In this document: in pieces, positions 46,918 through 47,272 of the stretch | How the letters are laid out: each line of letters opens with the position of its first letter | How positions within the stretch are numbered: the stretch's first letter is position 1 | From: Sulfuritalea sp. | GTDB taxonomy: Bacteria > Pseudomonadota > Gammaproteobacteria > Burkholderiales > Burkholderiaceae_C | Direction of reading: 5' to 3' | Assembly: GCA_021737875.1 (NCBI GenBank) | Contig: JAIPDD010000003.1 | Span: 1 to 47,272 of the forward strand | DNA length: 47,272 bases | The notes under the pieces: model-generated | Told to the model about the DNA's origin: nothing | The model's input: the letters and a program-made list of their open reading frames with translations, nothing else | Database searches by the model: none | Position numbers and translations under genes: made by a program

Positions 46918-47272
46918 CTAATCCAAAAGCTCCAACATCAGTGCAATACGCGCTTTAACCGCCGAAAGTGGGCTGGCTTCGAACAATGTCGGATCCGCCT
47001 CGTGCGTTTGCGACAACACCACGCTTCCAGTTGCACAACGGGTGGTTCGAACGATGCGTACACCGTGGGATTGTGCGTCTTGCAAAGACTGCGCTAAACC
47101 GTGGTGAATATCCCCATTGCCCGTCCCGGCGACAACGATACCGCGCAGGGGGCTATCACTTTGCGAGACTGGCGCGCACAAGGCGCGAACGATTGCCCCA
47201 GTCGCACCAGCATGGCTCATGACGATCTCAACCCTGGGCCAATCCAGCTTGATTTGCGCCTGCGGACTGAAC
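46918..47272 (-). CDS. L-asparaginase family protein (C-terminal part)
   Basis: Only the last 117 codons lie in the window; the frame continues off the right edge. VEIVMSHAGATGAIVRAL, GIVVAGTGNGDIHHGL and the final KARIALMLELL match the C-terminal domain of type I/II asparaginases, which hydrolyse asparagine to aspartate and ammonia. The catalytic threonines lie in the missing N-terminal part, so type and localisation are undetermined. Confidence 0.85.
   Translation of the reverse strand, partial: FSPQAQIKLDWPRVEIVMSHAGATGAIVRALCAPVSQSDSPLRGIVVAGTGNGDIHHGLAQSLQDAQSHGVRIVRTTRCATGSVVLSQTHEADPTLFEASPLSAVKARIALMLELLD

Noticed and set aside
1-47272. tRNA, rRNA, CRISPR arrays, insertion sequences, prophage or toxin-antitoxin genes
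   Set aside because: I looked in the intergenic spaces and reading frames and saw no cloverleaf, spaced repeat array, transposase, integrase or small paired toxin genes.

Overview
The window reads as a chromosomal segment of a Gram-negative betaproteobacterium. Burkholderiales, most likely Comamonadaceae (Rhodoferax/Limnohabitans/Polaromonas-like), fits best. This is inferred from the gene order tsf-pyrH-frr-uppS-cdsA-dxr-bamA-skp-lpxD-fabZ-lpxA-lpxB-rnhB, from carA-(LysE)-carB, from the FtsH and porin sequences, and from moderate GC. It cannot be proved without a database search. Coding density is very high: no gene-free stretch exceeds about 180 bp. I saw no rRNA, tRNA, CRISPR array, insertion sequence or phage gene.

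Region A (1-15.8 kb) is a phosphorus-scavenging block. On the minus strand it holds a truncated GT4 glycosyltransferase, lplT, a small cysteine-rich YkgJ-like membrane protein, a secreted calcineurin-like phosphoesterase, phnN and a DUF1045 two-histidine (2H) phosphoesterase. On the plus strand it holds a complete C-P lyase set, phnGHIJKLM, followed by the transporter phnC-phnD-phnE1-phnE2 and a PhnZ-like HD-domain oxygenase. A convergent CX5R (dual-specificity-type) phosphatase closes the block. Four intergenic sites (before the glycosyltransferase, the phosphoesterase, phnC and the CX5R phosphatase) share one layout: two or more GTCAT-like 7-mers exactly 11 bp apart, then 10 bp, then a TAnnnT -10. 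This is the architecture of PhoB (Pho-box) promoters. There is no phnF, phnO or phnP, so Pho control is the simplest explanation for regulation. The DUF1045 and CX5R proteins are candidates for jobs done by other enzymes elsewhere.

Region B (15.8-29.7 kb) is mostly housekeeping on the minus strand. It contains a porin with a strong terminator, glmM-folP, ftsH (with a sigma32-like promoter) and rlmE divergent from yhbY. It continues with carA-leuE-like-carB-greA, a TrmH/SpoU-type rRNA methyltransferase and rnhB.

Region C (29.7-46.3 kb) is the envelope and translation supercluster read leftwards: clpS-clpA, rpsB-tsf-pyrH-frr-uppS-cdsA-dxr, bamA-skp-lpxD-fabZ-lpxA-lpxB-rnhB. The site-2 protease gene rseP, which normally sits between dxr and bamA, is absent; only 50 bp separate them. 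Upstream lies icd, with its own terminator.

Region D (46.3-47.3 kb) has an exported DUF192 protein and the C-terminal part of an asparaginase that runs off the window.

Best leads: the Pho-box set and what it ties together (glycolipid synthase, CX5R phosphatase), the DUF1045 2H enzyme in a phnP-less C-P lyase cluster, the HD oxygenase without a visible partner oxygenase, and the missing rseP.
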